A DNA stretch of 64,000 nt from Prionace glauca (Eukaryota > Chordata > Chondrichthyes > Carcharhiniformes > Carcharhinidae): the NCBI GenBank assembly GCA_037974335.1, contig CM075760.1, forward strand, positions 29,596,902 through 29,660,901. Direction: 5' to 3'. The position numbers and the translations under genes were made by a program. The notes under the pieces were generated by a model. The model saw only the letters and a program-made list of their open reading frames with translations, was not told the DNA's origin and made no database searches. The first letter of the stretch is position 1. Every line of letters starts with the position of its first letter. This document shows positions 31,970 to 43,638 of the stretch, one piece after another.

Positions 31970-32154
31970 ACATGTATAGTAGTGCTTTCTTTAAACTAAA
32001 ATGCATGGAGAAACTATGGCTTTTCCATCTGGTGTCTCAGTTTATTCAGATTTCAACGTTCACAATGAATCCACCGACAGAATCCCCAAAGTTTCTATCC
32101 ATCCCTCACAGTCATCAATTACATCATTCACATCCTTCAATTCTTACCTTCACC

Positions 32155-32505
32155 TCCCCCAAACAGAGTGTGAGAGGGAGACACTGGGACAGACAGACAG
32201 CACCTTGAGAAGAGTGTGAAAGGGGCGAAACTGGGACACTGAGACAGACAGTCAGCACCTTGAGGAGAGTGTGAGGGGGGACAGTGGGACACTGGGACAG
32301 TGAGTCAGCACCTTCTGGAGAGTGTGAGAGAGGGGACACTGGGATACTGGGACAGAGAATCAATACCTTGTGGTGAGTGTGAGAGGGGGGAAACTGGGAC
32401 ACTGGGATTGACAGTGAGCACCTTGTGGAGAGTGTGAGAAGGAAACACTGGGACACCGGGACAAAGAGTCAACACCTTGAGGAGAGTGTGAGAGGGGCAC
32501 AAAGA
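32155..32505. repeat. Minisatellite, about 54-bp unit, 6 copies
   Basis: The anchor 'caccttg' or variant falls at 32201, 32256, 32309, 32364, 32419 and 32473 (steps 53-55). The unit includes 'gagagtgtgagaggggacac' and 'tgggacagagagtca'. Minus-strand frames rich in SHTL and VSPL are by-products. Confidence 0.9.
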
Positions 32506-32529
32506 GGATTCAAGCCACTGTTAGAGTTG

Positions 32530-33128
32530 TGAAGCACTGGGTCCGAGACCGTTTGTTTATGTCCAGTGGTGCTGAGGATTGTCTTCAATATCGACTCCAC
32601 AGTCAGGTGTCAGGGAACACAACTCTTTATTCCATCTGTTCACACAACACTCCAAATATTGACTGCCCAATCTGGGAGAATCCAGCAGCTCACCCCGCAC
32701 CTGAGGTCACATGACCCGTTCCCTGAAAGGAATGCCCCAACATATATACAACACTCCTCTCCTGTAAATAACAGCCCCCTATCTCCACTCCCAGTACATC
32801 TGCAAACAATTGTGCATTTTTCTCTATTCACTTCACACAGGCTTGATGCAAAATCCATAGCATATTTACAATATAATACAGCCTACAGCCGATTCCTGAT
32901 CCTTATGTCCATCTGACATAGACCTGATCAGGGGGAGTGACATTCTGCTAGGAGTTGAAGCCTGGTGGCTGGACACAGTTTAAAGAGCCTCTCTGGCGAG
33001 TGAGGCCTCGACGAACCTTCCAACGTTTGATCCTCTTCTCGCCCGTCGTCAGTAACCAATTTCGAGTCCTCTGTCCCCTCCATGAGTGGAGGAGCTGTTG
33101 ATACCAAGCCTCCCACTAGTGTTTCCAC
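32530..33128 (-). mobile_element. LTR retrotransposon fossil, Ty3/Gypsy-like 3' end
   Basis: On the minus strand, the C-terminal end of a polyprotein-like frame (about 33128-32928), an untranslated segment, a purine-rich tract (near 32755), and then a piece of LTR beginning 'tgttgtatatatgttgg' with a poly(A) signal. Incomplete and broken; moderately old. Family assigned from layout, with limited confidence. Confidence 0.55.
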
Positions 33129-33435
33129 TAGGAGGAAAAACTAGAACCAGAGGGAACAACGTCGGACTAAAGGGACAGTTCATTATAACAAAGATGAGGA
33201 GGAATTTTTGCAGCCAGAGAGTGGTGAATCTGTGGAACACTTTGCCACAGAAGGCTGTGGAGGCTCGGCCATTGAGAGTCTCTAAGACAGAGGTAGGTAG
33301 GTTCATGATTAATAAGGGGACCAGGGGTTATGGGGAAAAGGCAGGAGAATGGGTATAAGGAAAAAAAAACAACCATGATTGAATGGTGGAGCAGTGGGCA
33401 AGTGGCATAATTTTGCTCCTATATCTTATGGTCCC
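33129..33435 (+). mobile_element. LINE 3' end
   Basis: MRRNFCSQRVVNLWNTLPQ, then GRFMINKGTRGYGEKAGEW, with the short tail 'tgctcctatatcttatgg'. Confidence 0.8.
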
Positions 33436-34029
33436 TGGTATCCCACATAACAAACCAGAGATTATAGTAGCTGGCAGAAATCTAACTTCTGGCAAGAGTG
33501 AAAAAAAAGGTGACAAGTATGAGAAGGGAGGTGGTCAATGCAGGACTGAGTGTGTTGTACACAAATACGTGCAGCTTACTGAACAAGGTAAATGAGCTTG
33601 TTGCACGCATTGAAATCGGCCACTAGGATGTTTAGGGCATCAGAGACGTGTCTGCAAGGGGATCAGGGTTGGGTTCTAAATATCTAAGGATATTTGTCCT
33701 ATCGAAAGGGCAGGCAGATTGGCAAAGGAGATGGTGTTGCATTGTTAGTAAGGAATGAAATTGAATCGATAGCAAGAAGCAATAAAGGATCAAAAGGGAG
33801 AATCACTGTAGGTGGAGTTGAGGAAACACAAAGATGAAAAGACCCTGAAGGGAGTTAGATACAAGCTCTCCGAGCTGCAGTCAGGATGTGGGCAGAAAAT
33901 ACATCATGAGATAGAAAAAGCATATAAAACTGCTGATATTACAATAAACATGGGGGATATCATTATGTTGATGGACTTGCAAAATCAGGTAGGCAGTTAT
34001 CCCCAAAAAAATTGTGGAGTGTCAATGTT

Positions 34030-34355
34030 TGTAGGACTAGAGGGCACAGCCTCAAGATAAAGAGGGGGGGGGGCGGTTTAGAACGGAGTTGAGGAGGAAC
34101 TTCTTCACTCAAAGGGTGGTGAATCTCTGGAATTCTCTGCCCCATGAGGTGGTGGAGGCTGCCTCGCTAAATGTTTTTAAGAAGCGGGTTGATGGGTTTT
34201 TGATAAGAGAGGGGATTAACTGTTATGGGGAGAAAGAGGGAAAGTGGAACTGAGCCACGACAGATCAGCCATGATCTTGTGGAATGGCGGGGCAGGCTCG
34301 AAGGACTAGATGGCCTACTCCTGCTCCTATTTCTTATGTTCTTATGTTCTATGTT
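34030..34355 (+). mobile_element. Young LINE 3' end nested in the older LINE
   Basis: Begins 'gtaggactagagggcacagc', contains the 'gaggaggaacttcttcactc' coding block and ends in 'ttcttatgttcttatgttct'. Outside sequence resumes the older LINE. Confidence 0.85.
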
Positions 34356-35433
34356 TTTTTGGAGCAGATTGTGATACAACCTACTAGGGAATAGCCAATT
34401 CTGGATTTGGTGGTATGTAATGAGGCAGACTTGATCAGGGAAATTTAAGGTGATGTAACGCTTTGGGAGCAGTGACCACAATATGATAGAATTGACCCTG
34501 CAGTTTGAGAGGAGAAGCTGGAGTCAGATGTAACGGTATCAGAATTAAATAAAGGGAATTACAAAGACATGAGGGAGGAACTGGCCAGAGTTGATTTGAA
34601 AGGGAACCTAACAGGGAAAAGAGTGCAACAGCAATGGCAGGAGTTTTTTAGAGGGACAACAAAAATTCAGGAGGAACAGCAGAAATTATTCCCAATGTCA
34701 CAGGGAGGATGAGGCATCCATGGCTGACGAGGCAAGTCAACAACAACATTAACACAGAAGAGAAAGTATACAAAGTGATGAGGATTAGTGGGAAGCCAGA
34801 GGATTGGGAAGTCTTTAAAAGCGAGAAGAGGACAACTCAAAAAAACAATAAAGGGGAAGAAGATGAAATATGAGCGTAAGCTGGCTAGTAATATAAAAGA
34901 AGATAGGAAGATATTTTTTCAATATATAAAAAGTAAGAAAGAGACAAAAATAGGTATTGGACCACTGGAAAATGAGGCTGGAGAAGGAATCATAGGAAAC
35001 AAAGAAATGGCAGAGGAAATGAATAGTTACTTTACATCAGTCTTCACGGTTCGATACATTAGTGAGATGCCAGAACTCCAGGAGAGTCATGGGGTTTGGG
35101 GGGGGGGGGGGCGCACAGGTGCGTGTAGTGGCAGTCACTAAGGAGAAGATTCAGGGGAAACGGAAAAGTCTGATGTTGGATAAATCACCTGGATCAAATG
35201 GACTGCACCCCAGGGTCCTAAAAGATATAGCTGATGAAATTGTGGAGGCAATGGTGATGACCTTTCAGGAATCACTGGACTTAGGGACGGAACCAGCAGG
35301 CCAGAAAGTCAGTTGTTTAAGAAGGGAGAGAAGCAGAAGACGGGAAATTATAGGGTAGTTAGTCAGACGTCAGTCATTGGCAATATTTTAGAGTTCATTA
35401 TGAAAGATGAGGTGGCAGAAGATGATGAAATAT

Positions 35434-35989
35434 TGTTGAAGTGGAAACTTTCCTCCTTCTTGACTGTGATAGAAAGAATCAACAAAATTAATTCTGACAA
35501 AATAACTAGTCTTTATTTACGAAAGACTGCATGCACTATTGGCAGTAACTTGAGTTTGGTGAGCAGTTGTCACGACGTGCTAATTCCTTCTCAAGTCCGC
35601 ACTTACTTAAAGACTCAGTTCAGTAATTATACAAAATCATTATCAGTTTCCATGACCAGAGCTTATTCAGGAATTTGATCAATAGAAGCATCATAAGAAG
35701 GGCCATAAATCATGGTTTAACCTTCTGACCTCCTAGAACTCTTCCTCTCACCATTCATACTTTTATCCTGTACTGTTAAGGAACAGGAGAAAGTCGGTCA
35801 CTCCTTCATCCCTGACCTTATCTTGTCTTACTCATACAGCCCTAGGTTATGCGGAGTCAGCCTTATCAGGTCTTGACCTTCTCAGGTCTTCTTCATGTCT
35901 TAGGTTGTTCACAGTCAGCTTTCCTTATTGTGTACTAAATCGTTCACCAATGTTACATTCTGCCACAACTTAATTCATACAACTTCACA
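35434..35989 (-). mobile_element. Probable solo LTR
   Basis: About 556 bases starting 'tgttgaag' and ending 'cttcaca' (short inverted TG...CA ends). On the minus strand a poly(A) signal 'aataaagac' lies about 85 bases before the end. It interrupts the older LINE, so it is younger than it. No clean target duplication was read. Confidence 0.55.
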
Positions 35990-36764
35990 ATAGCACTGAG
36001 TCAGTTCGGCTTTGTCAAGGGGAGCCCATGTCTGACAAATCTGTCAGAGTTCTTTGAGCAGGTAACAAGGAAGTTAGATAGGGAGGACCAATTGAACTGA
36101 TTAATTTCGATTTCCAGAAGGCCATTGATATAGTGCTGCATTGGAGACTCTTAAATGAGTTAAGTGCCAATGGAGATGAGAGCAAGATCCTGGCATGGAT
36201 AGAGGATTGGCTGGCTGACAGAAGGCAGAGTGGGGAAGAAAGGGATCTGTTTTCAGGATGGCAGCCAGTGACTACTGGTGTGCCTCAGGGTTCGGTGCAT
36301 TAATGTATATTCATAATATACATGAATGATTTGGAAGAATGAAATGAAGATGCTGTTGCGGAAGATACAAAGATATATCGAGTGACAGGGAGTATTGAGA
36401 AAGTCGGGGGGGGGGTGCGGAGGGAGGGCTGCAGAAGGACTTGTACAGGTTAGAGAGAGGGCAAAGAGATGACAGATGGAATACAATGAGGAAAAGTATG
36501 AGATTGTGCACTTTTGAAAGAGGAATGCAGGCATAAATTGTTTTCTAAACGGGGAAATACTTAGAAAATCAGATGCGCAAGGGAACCTGGGAGTCCCTGT
36601 TCAAGATTCCCTAAAGGTTAATCTGAAGGTTCAATCATCAGTTAGAAAAGCAAATCGAATGCTGGTATTCATGTCTACAGGGCCCCTACCCAGGCTCGGG
36701 CCCACACCAGGTTCAGACCTACACAGGTTCAGGCAGAGACGTCGTTCAAATTCACACAAGGTTC

Positions 36765-37274
36765 AAACTCTTGTCTTACGAGGGAAGATTGAACGCACGT
36801 GGGCTGTTTTCCCTTGAGAGACGTCGGCTGAGGGGGGATCTAATAGAGGTTTATAAGATTTTGAAGGGGACAGATAGAGTAGATGGTGATAAGCTTTTTC
36901 CGCTATTAGAAATGGATAGAACGAGGGGTCACGGGCTTAGGGTGAGGGGGGCTAGATATAAGACTAATATTAGAGGGCAGTTTTTCACACGAAGGGTAGT
37001 AGGGATGTGGAATGCACTGCCGAGTAAGGTGGTGGAAGCAGGCACGCTAGGGTTGTTCAAGAGTCACTTGGACAGCCACATGAGCGGTCTACATATAGGG
37101 GGATATAGCAGGCCTTACTAAACATTGTAGGCTTGGGGTCAGTTTTAGCCTCAGGGATATGGAGTCTTTTAATAATGAAATTTTTATCCACAGGCACTTA
37201 AGTCCAGCAAGGGGCATGCGTGCGGCAGGTTGTGGTGGGCTGCTCTTGGATATTGCTTCGGGAGTTGCCTACTG
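36765..37274 (+). mobile_element. LINE 3' end with long 3' UTR, left part
   Basis: Reads YEGRLNARGLFSLERRRLRG, then GTDRVDGDKLFPLLEM, RGQFFTRRVVGMWNALPSKV. The 3' UTR follows ('gtgggctgctcttggatatt') up to the insertion of the younger LINE; the remainder resumes at 38876. Confidence 0.85.
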
Positions 37275-38875
37275 ATTGTGGACAAGTCCCCAGGACCGGA
37301 TGGAATGCATCCGAGGGTTCTGAAAGAAATGGCGGAGGTGATAGTGGATGCCTTGGTGGTTATTTTCCAGACGTCGCTGGATTCCGGGGAAGTGCCGGAA
37401 GATTGGAAAACGGCTAATGTTACGCCGTTGTTTAAGAAGGGTGGCAGGCAAAAGGCGGGGAATTATAGGCCGGTTAGTTTAACGTCTGTGGTAGGTAAAA
37501 TGTTAGAAACCGTCATTAAGGAGGAAATAGCGAGGCATCTTGAGGGGAATTGCTTGATAGGGCGGACGCAACACGGTTTCATTAAAGGGAAGTCGTGTCT
37601 GACAAATTTACTGGAGTTCTATGAGGATGTGTCTAGGGCAGTGGATGGAGGAGAGCCGGTGGATGTGGTCTTTCCGGATTTTCAGAAGGCGTTTGACAAG
37701 GTACCTCACAAGAGGTTATTGCAGAAGGTCAGGGGACATGGAGTTGGAGGTAGGGTGTTAGCGTGGATAGAGGATTGGTTGTCAAATAGGAGGCAGAGAG
37801 TGGGGGTCAATGGATGCTATTCGGATTGGGGGTTGGTGACTAGTGGGGTGCCCCAGGGGTCGGTGCTGGGGCCTCAGCTATTTACCATTTATATAGATGA
37901 TCTGGAGGAGGGAACCGAGTGCAGGGTGTCGAAATTTGCTGATGACACCAAGATTGGGGGAAAGGCAAATTGTGCGGAGGGTGTGGAGAGTCTGCAGAAG
38001 GATCTAGATAGGCTGGGCGAATGGGCCAGGAAATGGCAAATGGAATTTAATGTTGGCAAGTGTGAGGTGGTCCACTTTGGTAGGAGGAATGGTAGGAAGG
38101 ACTATTACTTACGGGGCGAAAAACTGCAGCAGGCAACGGTGCAGAGGGACCTCGGGGTCCTTGTGCATGAGTCGCAAAAACCCAGCTTGCAGGTGCAGCA
38201 GGTGGTCAGGAAGGCGAATGGGATGCTGGCCTTCATAGCGAAGGGGATTGAATATAAAAGTAGGGAGGTCTTGCTGCAGCTGTATAGGGCATTGGTGAGG
38301 CCGCAGCTGGAGTACTGTGTGCAGTTTTGGGCGCCGCACCTGCGCAAGGATGTTTTGGCCCTGGAGGGAGTGCAGAGGAGGTTTACTCGGCTGATACCGG
38401 AGTTGAGGGGATTGAGCTATGAGGAGAGGCTGAATAAACTAGGCTTGTACTCGTTAGAGTTTAGAAGAATGAGGGGAGATCTCATTGAGACGTATAAGAT
38501 GATGAATGGGATGGATAGGATAGAGGTGGAGAGACTGTTCCCGCTCAAAAAAGACAGTAGGACTAGGGGGCACAGCCTCAAGATAAAGGGGGGGTGGTTT
38601 GGAACAGAGTTGAGGAGGAACTTCTTCACTCAAAGGGTGGTGAATCTCTGGAATTCTCTGCCCGTTGAAGTGGTGGAGGCTGCCTCGCTAAATATTTTTA
38701 AGAAACGGGTTGATGGGTTTTTGATAAGAGAAGGGATTAAGGGTTATGGGGAGAGGGCGGGAATGTGGAACTGAGCCACGACAGATCAGCCATGATCTTA
38801 TTGAATGGCGGGGCAGGCTCGAAGGGCCAGATGGCCAACTCCTGCTCCTATTTCTTATGTTCTTATGTTCTTATG
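37275..38875 (+). mobile_element. Young CR1/L2-type LINE, 5' truncated, open ORF of about 500 codons
   Basis: From 37275 the frame is open to the stop at 38772-38774. Order: linker DKSPGPDGMHPRVLKEMAE, reverse transcriptase with NYRPVSLTSVVGKML, motif A-like DFQKAFDKVPH (preceded by FP), motif B SGVPQGSVLGPQLF, catalytic FADDTKIGG, then the C-terminal block ending RAGMWN. The endonuclease and ORF1 are absent. The 3' end is three TTCTTATG-type octamers. A 5-base repeat 'tactg' flanks it (37270-37274, 38876-38880). The first 15 codons of the open frame belong to the repeat that it entered. Confidence 0.93.
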
Positions 38876-39245
38876 TACTGCTTCATGTCGTTGGTGTGCG
38901 TAAACTGGACCATCTCGAGGGCATCATGGCAGCTCAGAGGCTATCTCTGTTGCTGTGCGGACACATGGATTTGGGCCTGTGTCCGTGGGAGTTTGCGCGT
39001 TCTCCCCGTGGTTGCGTGGGTTTCCTCCGGGTGCTCCGGTTTCCTCCCACATCCCAAAAATGTACTTTTAGGCTGATTGATTGGGTAACAAATTGTCCCT
39101 ATATTGGACCTCCCTGATCCTCACACATTAGGCATAGACTAGAGTCATGAATAGGTCACTGACCATGGGACGGCAGCGCGGGCTCGCTGGGCCGAAGGGC
39201 CTGTTTCCCGTGCTGTGTTGTTCTTTGTTCTCTTTGTCTTTGTTC
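38876..39245 (+). mobile_element. Right part of the interrupted LINE/SINE composite
   Basis: 'cttcatgtcgttggtgtgcg' continues the 3' UTR seen at 23155. From 38918 the SINE-like element ('cagctcagaggctatctctg', 'tttcctcccacatcccaaaa') ends in 'ttctttgttctctttgtctt'. Confidence 0.75.
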
Positions 39246-39640
39246 TTACCCATTCTGTCCCGCTCTCTGTCTCGATGTCTCTGTTTCGCTCTGTGTCTGG
39301 CTGTTTCCCTCTGCCTCACTTCTTGTCTCCTGTTTTCCTTTCATCTCCCTTTCCCTCTTTTATAACAACCTCCTGCCTGTCTTCTTCTGTCTCCCTTTCT
39401 TATTTCCTGTATATCACCCTCGCCATTTTCTCCACTCTCTATCCTGTCTCCCTCTCTTTGTGAGAGCCTCTCTCTATCTTTGTTCTTTCTCTCTGTCTGC
39501 TTTATTCCCTGTAACTGTTAGAAACTCTTCAAATTGAAGTCCTCCTTGTTTTGTGCCTTTCCCTCTCTCTACCAATTTGTCTCTCTCTATCACTCACATT
39601 GTTGCTAACACGCTCCTCTCTCTCCCTTTCTGTAACTATT
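39246..39640. repeat. CT-rich low-complexity tract
   Basis: Long run of 'ctctctgtctccctctct' type sequence just beyond the 3' end of the receptor gene. Frames rich in L and S are by-products. Confidence 0.8.
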
Positions 39641-39723
39641 TCTGTTTTTGTGAGGGTGTTTTGTTGTTTACAGTATGAATGCCCAACAGAAAGAGTCAGG
39701 AGTCTTGTAGTTGTAGTTTCCTG

Positions 39724-40625
39724 TTATGGTGTATTGAGTTGAAGAATTGCAGTAATGGGGTATTTCAGTAGATCTTTTAGCTGCTGTCTGAAGTGAGTCT
39801 GTGTCACAGCATAAATGGCAGTATTTGTGCAGCAACTTGTGAGTTGTAGCATGAAGCCCAATTCCATAACAAAAAGATGTAACCTTATTGACTGGTAGCC
39901 CAAATTATACATCCGAATCCATATTGAATAAACCATTAATGTCGACCATAAGACAATGAAATTGGCTGAGATAACAAATAGTAAAATTATGGATTTCCTT
40001 CGACTCTCCATCTCTGAGTCTTTGGGATTCTCCCCACTGCTGTGAGCCCGGAGTCTCCTGCGGGCTCTGCTGCTCACTAAAATGTGTTTGACGGTGAGGG
40101 CATTCAGCAGCAGAATCAGGGCGAATGGGACACACGGGGTTAGAATGTTGTGGAGGAACTCGATTGTTCCCCAGACCGGAGATTCTGCAGCTTCCCATGA
40201 GAAACCACAAAACCAGGGATTGTTCATCAACCCATATCCTTTTAATAACATAAAATACCAGAAAATGTTCTTTAAACAGCTCAGCACTGTCACTGTTCCC
40301 AGAACCACAGCCGCCGATTTCTCAGTGCAATATTTACTTTTCAGCTTGGGGCAGCAAATGGCCACAAATCGATCAAAGGTGAAAGTGACGGTGAACCAGA
40401 CAGAACAGTCAGTGGCAGCGTAAAGCAGGACGGCGTGGATGTTACACACGGGGACTGATAGTAAGAAATAACACTTTTCCCAATAAACAATGGGAATGTG
40501 TCTCAATATCAGGTCGAGGATAACAACTAGCAGATCCCCCACTGACATGGCCACCAGGTAACGAGTGACACATTTGGACAGACCACAGTTTCTGCTCATC
40601 AGTGTCACAATTGTGATTATGTTCA
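39724..40625 (-). CDS. GPR139-like class A GPCR, exon 2
   Basis: Encodes TM1 (rest) to TM7 of a rhodopsin-type receptor in the plasma membrane, ending with a short tail (LKYPITAILQLNTP). It begins after the acceptor 'ttccttcctgacag'. Seen: LSKCVTRYLVAMSVGDLLVV (TM2), VCNIHAVLLYAATDCSVWF (TM3), then DRF in place of DRY (FDRFVAIC), a basic third loop (RARRRLRAHS, MESRRKSI), and NTAIY in place of NPxxY in TM7. These variants are typical of the GPR139/GPR142-like receptors I recall from sharks. Human GPR139 responds to aromatic amino acids; the ligand here is unknown. The exon is intact (299 codons and stop). The frame joins exon 1 exactly (G|TG, valine). Confidence 0.9.
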
Positions 40626-40755
40626 CTGTCAGGAAGGAAATGAAGAATAAAATTAGGTATGATTCAGGGGGAAAAGTGACAATTTAGACTGTAAATGGAA
40701 CAACATTTTAAAAAATATCGTGTACACAAACTGAATAACTTAAATCTCTTTTTAT

Positions 40756-41722
40756 AGAACACAGAACATGGAACACGACAGCACAAATAGGCCCTTCGGC
40801 CCACAAGTTTTGCGGATCATATCCCTACCTACTAGACCTACCAATAAACCTCAATCCCATTAAATCCCATGTACACATCCAGAAGTTACTTGAAAGGCCC
40901 CAATGAGTTTGCCTCCACCACCACCGACGGCAGCCGATTCCACTCACCCACCGCCCTCTGAGTGAAAACCTTACCCCTGACATATCCTCTGTACCTACTC
41001 CTCCGCACCTGAAACCTGTATCTTTTCGTAGCGACCATTTCAGCCCTGGGAAATAGCCTCCAAGAATCCACGCGATCGATACCTCTCAACATCTTATAAA
41101 CCTCTATCAGGTCACCTCTCATTCTTCGTCTCCCCAGAGAGAAAAAAAACAAGCTCCATCAACCTATCCTCATAAGGCATGCCACCCAATCCTGGCAACA
41201 TCCTTGTAAATCTCTTCTGCACCGTTTCAATAGCTTCCACATCTTTCTTGTAATAAGGCGAACAGAACTAGGCACAGTTCTCCAAATGGGATGTGACTAG
41301 GGTCTTATAAAGCTGCAGTATTATCTCCCGACTTCTAAATTCAATCCGTCGATTGATGAAGGGTAGTACACCACATACCTTCTTGACCACATCCTCCACC
41401 TGCGAGGCTGATTTGAGAGTCCTATGGGCCCGGACCCCAAGGTCTTTCTGATCTTCGACACTGCTTAGATATTACACTCCTTCATCCCATTGGACCTGCC
41501 AAAATGGATCACTACACATTTATCCGGGTTGAAGTCCACCTGCCACTTCTCCGCCCAGTCTTGCATCCTATCTATGTCACGCTGCAACTTTTGACATCCC
41601 TCCAGCCTATCCACAACACCACCAACCTTCGTGTCGTCGGCAAACTTACTAACCCTTCCCTCCAATTTCTTATCCAGGTCACCTATGAAAATTACAAACA
41701 TAAAGAGTCCCAGTACAGACAC
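40756..41722 (-). mobile_element. LINE 3' half in the receptor intron
   Basis: Minus strand: KFADDTKVGGVVDRLEG, DFNPDKCVVIHFGRSNG, then SLGRRRMRGDLIEVYKML and GKVFTQRAVGEWNRLP. The tail is at 40756. Several breaks. Confidence 0.88.
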
Positions 41723-41734
41723 CTCTTTTTATTT

Positions 41735-41915
41735 TTATGATCCAACACGTCTTTTGGATCGTGAGAGGAAAGTGGAACATTTGGTGGAAACCCACCCAGA
41801 CACGGGAAGAAGGTCCAAACTAGACACAGACAGTGACCCGAGCCTGGGATTGAAGCCAGGTCCCTGATGCTGTGAGTCAGCAATGCTAACAACTGTGCCA
41901 CCGTGATGCTCCATG
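41735..41915 (-). mobile_element. SINE fragment in the receptor intron
   Basis: Reversed body ('aaacccacccagacacggga') and head ('caatgctaacaactgtgcca'). Confidence 0.75.
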
Positions 41916-42589
41916 GTAGGGCCAAAATAGTATACATTTTGGAAAGAGTTTTCCGGGGGTCCTCAACATTGACCGTCACTCAGCTGCAGGTAAATAATCT
42001 CTCTAACTTGTGGGGGATTTGGAGAGTGAGAAGGTTGTGGGGGTAACCCTGACAGAAAATTCAGAGTGGAGTCCTGTATGTAGTAATTTGTCACCTTTCA
42101 GATAGCTACTGACAACCCCTGTAGCAGGGCTGGTACCAAACAATGCTGGTTTCACCCTTTCCTCTGGAAACTAACAGCAGTTGGCAGAGAGAGTTCCTAA
42201 TGCCTCGACAGCTCAGAATCTCTGTTATATTTACAAAAAGACCGTAGAGAGATCACAACGTTGTGGCCGCCATTCGCACAATACAGGTAGAAATCATTAT
42301 CTGACACTCGAATGACACAGAACTCAACTACCAGGGTTTGCTTTCAAAGCTTCAGGGTTCATTGTTATACTACTGTCCAATGTGTCCAGTTTATTTGCAG
42401 CTGGCCCACTATGACCTACTGGTCCAGTGAAGCTCAGCGAGTCCTCTCTCAGTAGGAAAGTTCCTGATCTGTGCACCAGGTAAGAAAAACTCAAACCAAG
42501 GCCGCTACCAAAGAAAACCAAATAGCCTGCCTTAATGACTATTGTCCAATGATACATCTGTCCAATATTATGTGATGCAGCAAAAGATT

Positions 42590-43020
42590 AGTTATGGCAT
42601 GAATCAGTTCCAGCCTCCCAGGTTGCCTGGATCCACTACAGTTCACCTATTTCCAAGACAGGACCACAGATGCCATCGCCCTGGCCCTACAGTCAACATT
42701 GCAACACTGACTCTTGTTTGTCGACGACAGCTCAGCCTTTAACATCATTGTTCTAATGAAACTCATGTACAAAGTCTCTGGCCTGGGCCTAGGCTCCTAT
42801 CTCTGCAATTTGAACCTGACAGACAACAATAAATAAGGACAGTCAAAACACATCCTCCACAATCATCCTCATAAGCGGTGCCCCACAACACTGTGTCCTC
42901 AGCCCCACTATACTCCTTATACACCGATGACTTGTATGGTCAAATTCCCCTCCAACTTGATATCCAAGTTTGCTGATGACACCACTGCAACGATGACACC
43001 ACGAACAAGGAAGAGACGGA
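42590..43020 (+). mobile_element. Second LINE type, reverse-transcriptase remnant
   Basis: Reads CLDDSSAFNII-like ('gtcgacgacagctcagcctt' and 'taacatcattgttc') and later SKFADDTTA ('tttgctgatgacaccactgc'), with QGCVLSP-like text between. This resembles the L2/Rex-type LINEs of fishes more than the main LINE here. Heavily decayed. Confidence 0.6.
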
Positions 43021-43638
43021 GGAGCTGGTGAACTGGTGGGGTCACAGTTACTGGGAAGTGATGGGTTTGGGTTGGTTGGGTTTTCAGGGATCAGGTCGTG
43101 AGAGAAGCGGGTTGGAGTGGTATGTTAGAATGGAACCAATGTAACAACCGACAGACTCACATTGGATCTGTTATAGTGACCAATGAGAACAAGCTGAAAG
43201 CTATCTAACCAACGAGAAAATGATGTGGTGGTCAGCTGACTCAGTATAAATAAGAAGCTGTTGGGGTTTGAGGGAGCTTGGAATGGCCCAGGGTGAGACT
43301 CTGTCCCCTCAATTTCATCAAGTCCTAACACCCGCCGTATCCTCAGGTAATGAATTCAAAAAATTCACCTTCCATTGAGAGAAATAATTTCTCTCCATGT
43401 CTGTATTAAATCTAACTGCTTCAGGTAATCGGGCTTTGCTTCTGGTTGTACTCTTGGCTCAAGCACTGGTGGATCTGCCCTGAAGGCAGTTGTGTGTTTA
43501 TTTTAATATATAATCCTAATGACCTGTCAACAACCCTGGACTCAGATTGCCTTGAGGTTGGCAACAACAATAACTTCAAATTGGTCCCTTTTAGCTGTGT
43601 GTTTTATTTAAATTCATCAGCTGGCACAATGCAAAACC

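Larger units (their letters stand above)
33590..36680 (+). mobile_element. Old LINE, nearly complete ORF2 region, interrupted twice
   Basis: Successive pieces follow ORF2 order. 33600-34020 is endonuclease region; 34360-35060 has LANEIKEDRKIFFQYIKSKK-like linker (at 34870-34940: KLASNIKEDRKIFFQYIKS); 35140-35430 reads LDKSPGSNGLHPRVLKDIAD and TGNYRVVSQTSVIGNI; 35990-36660 continues with FGFVKGSPCLTNLSEFFEQ-like and VPQGSV-like sequence. It is split by a younger LINE end (34030-34355) and by a solo LTR (35434-35989), and contains stops and frame changes. Confidence 0.75.

Noticed and set aside
37230-37274. N-terminal 15 codons of the 514-codon frame as part of the LINE protein
   Set aside because: The LINE insertion begins at 37275; these codons belong to the 3' UTR of the repeat that it entered.
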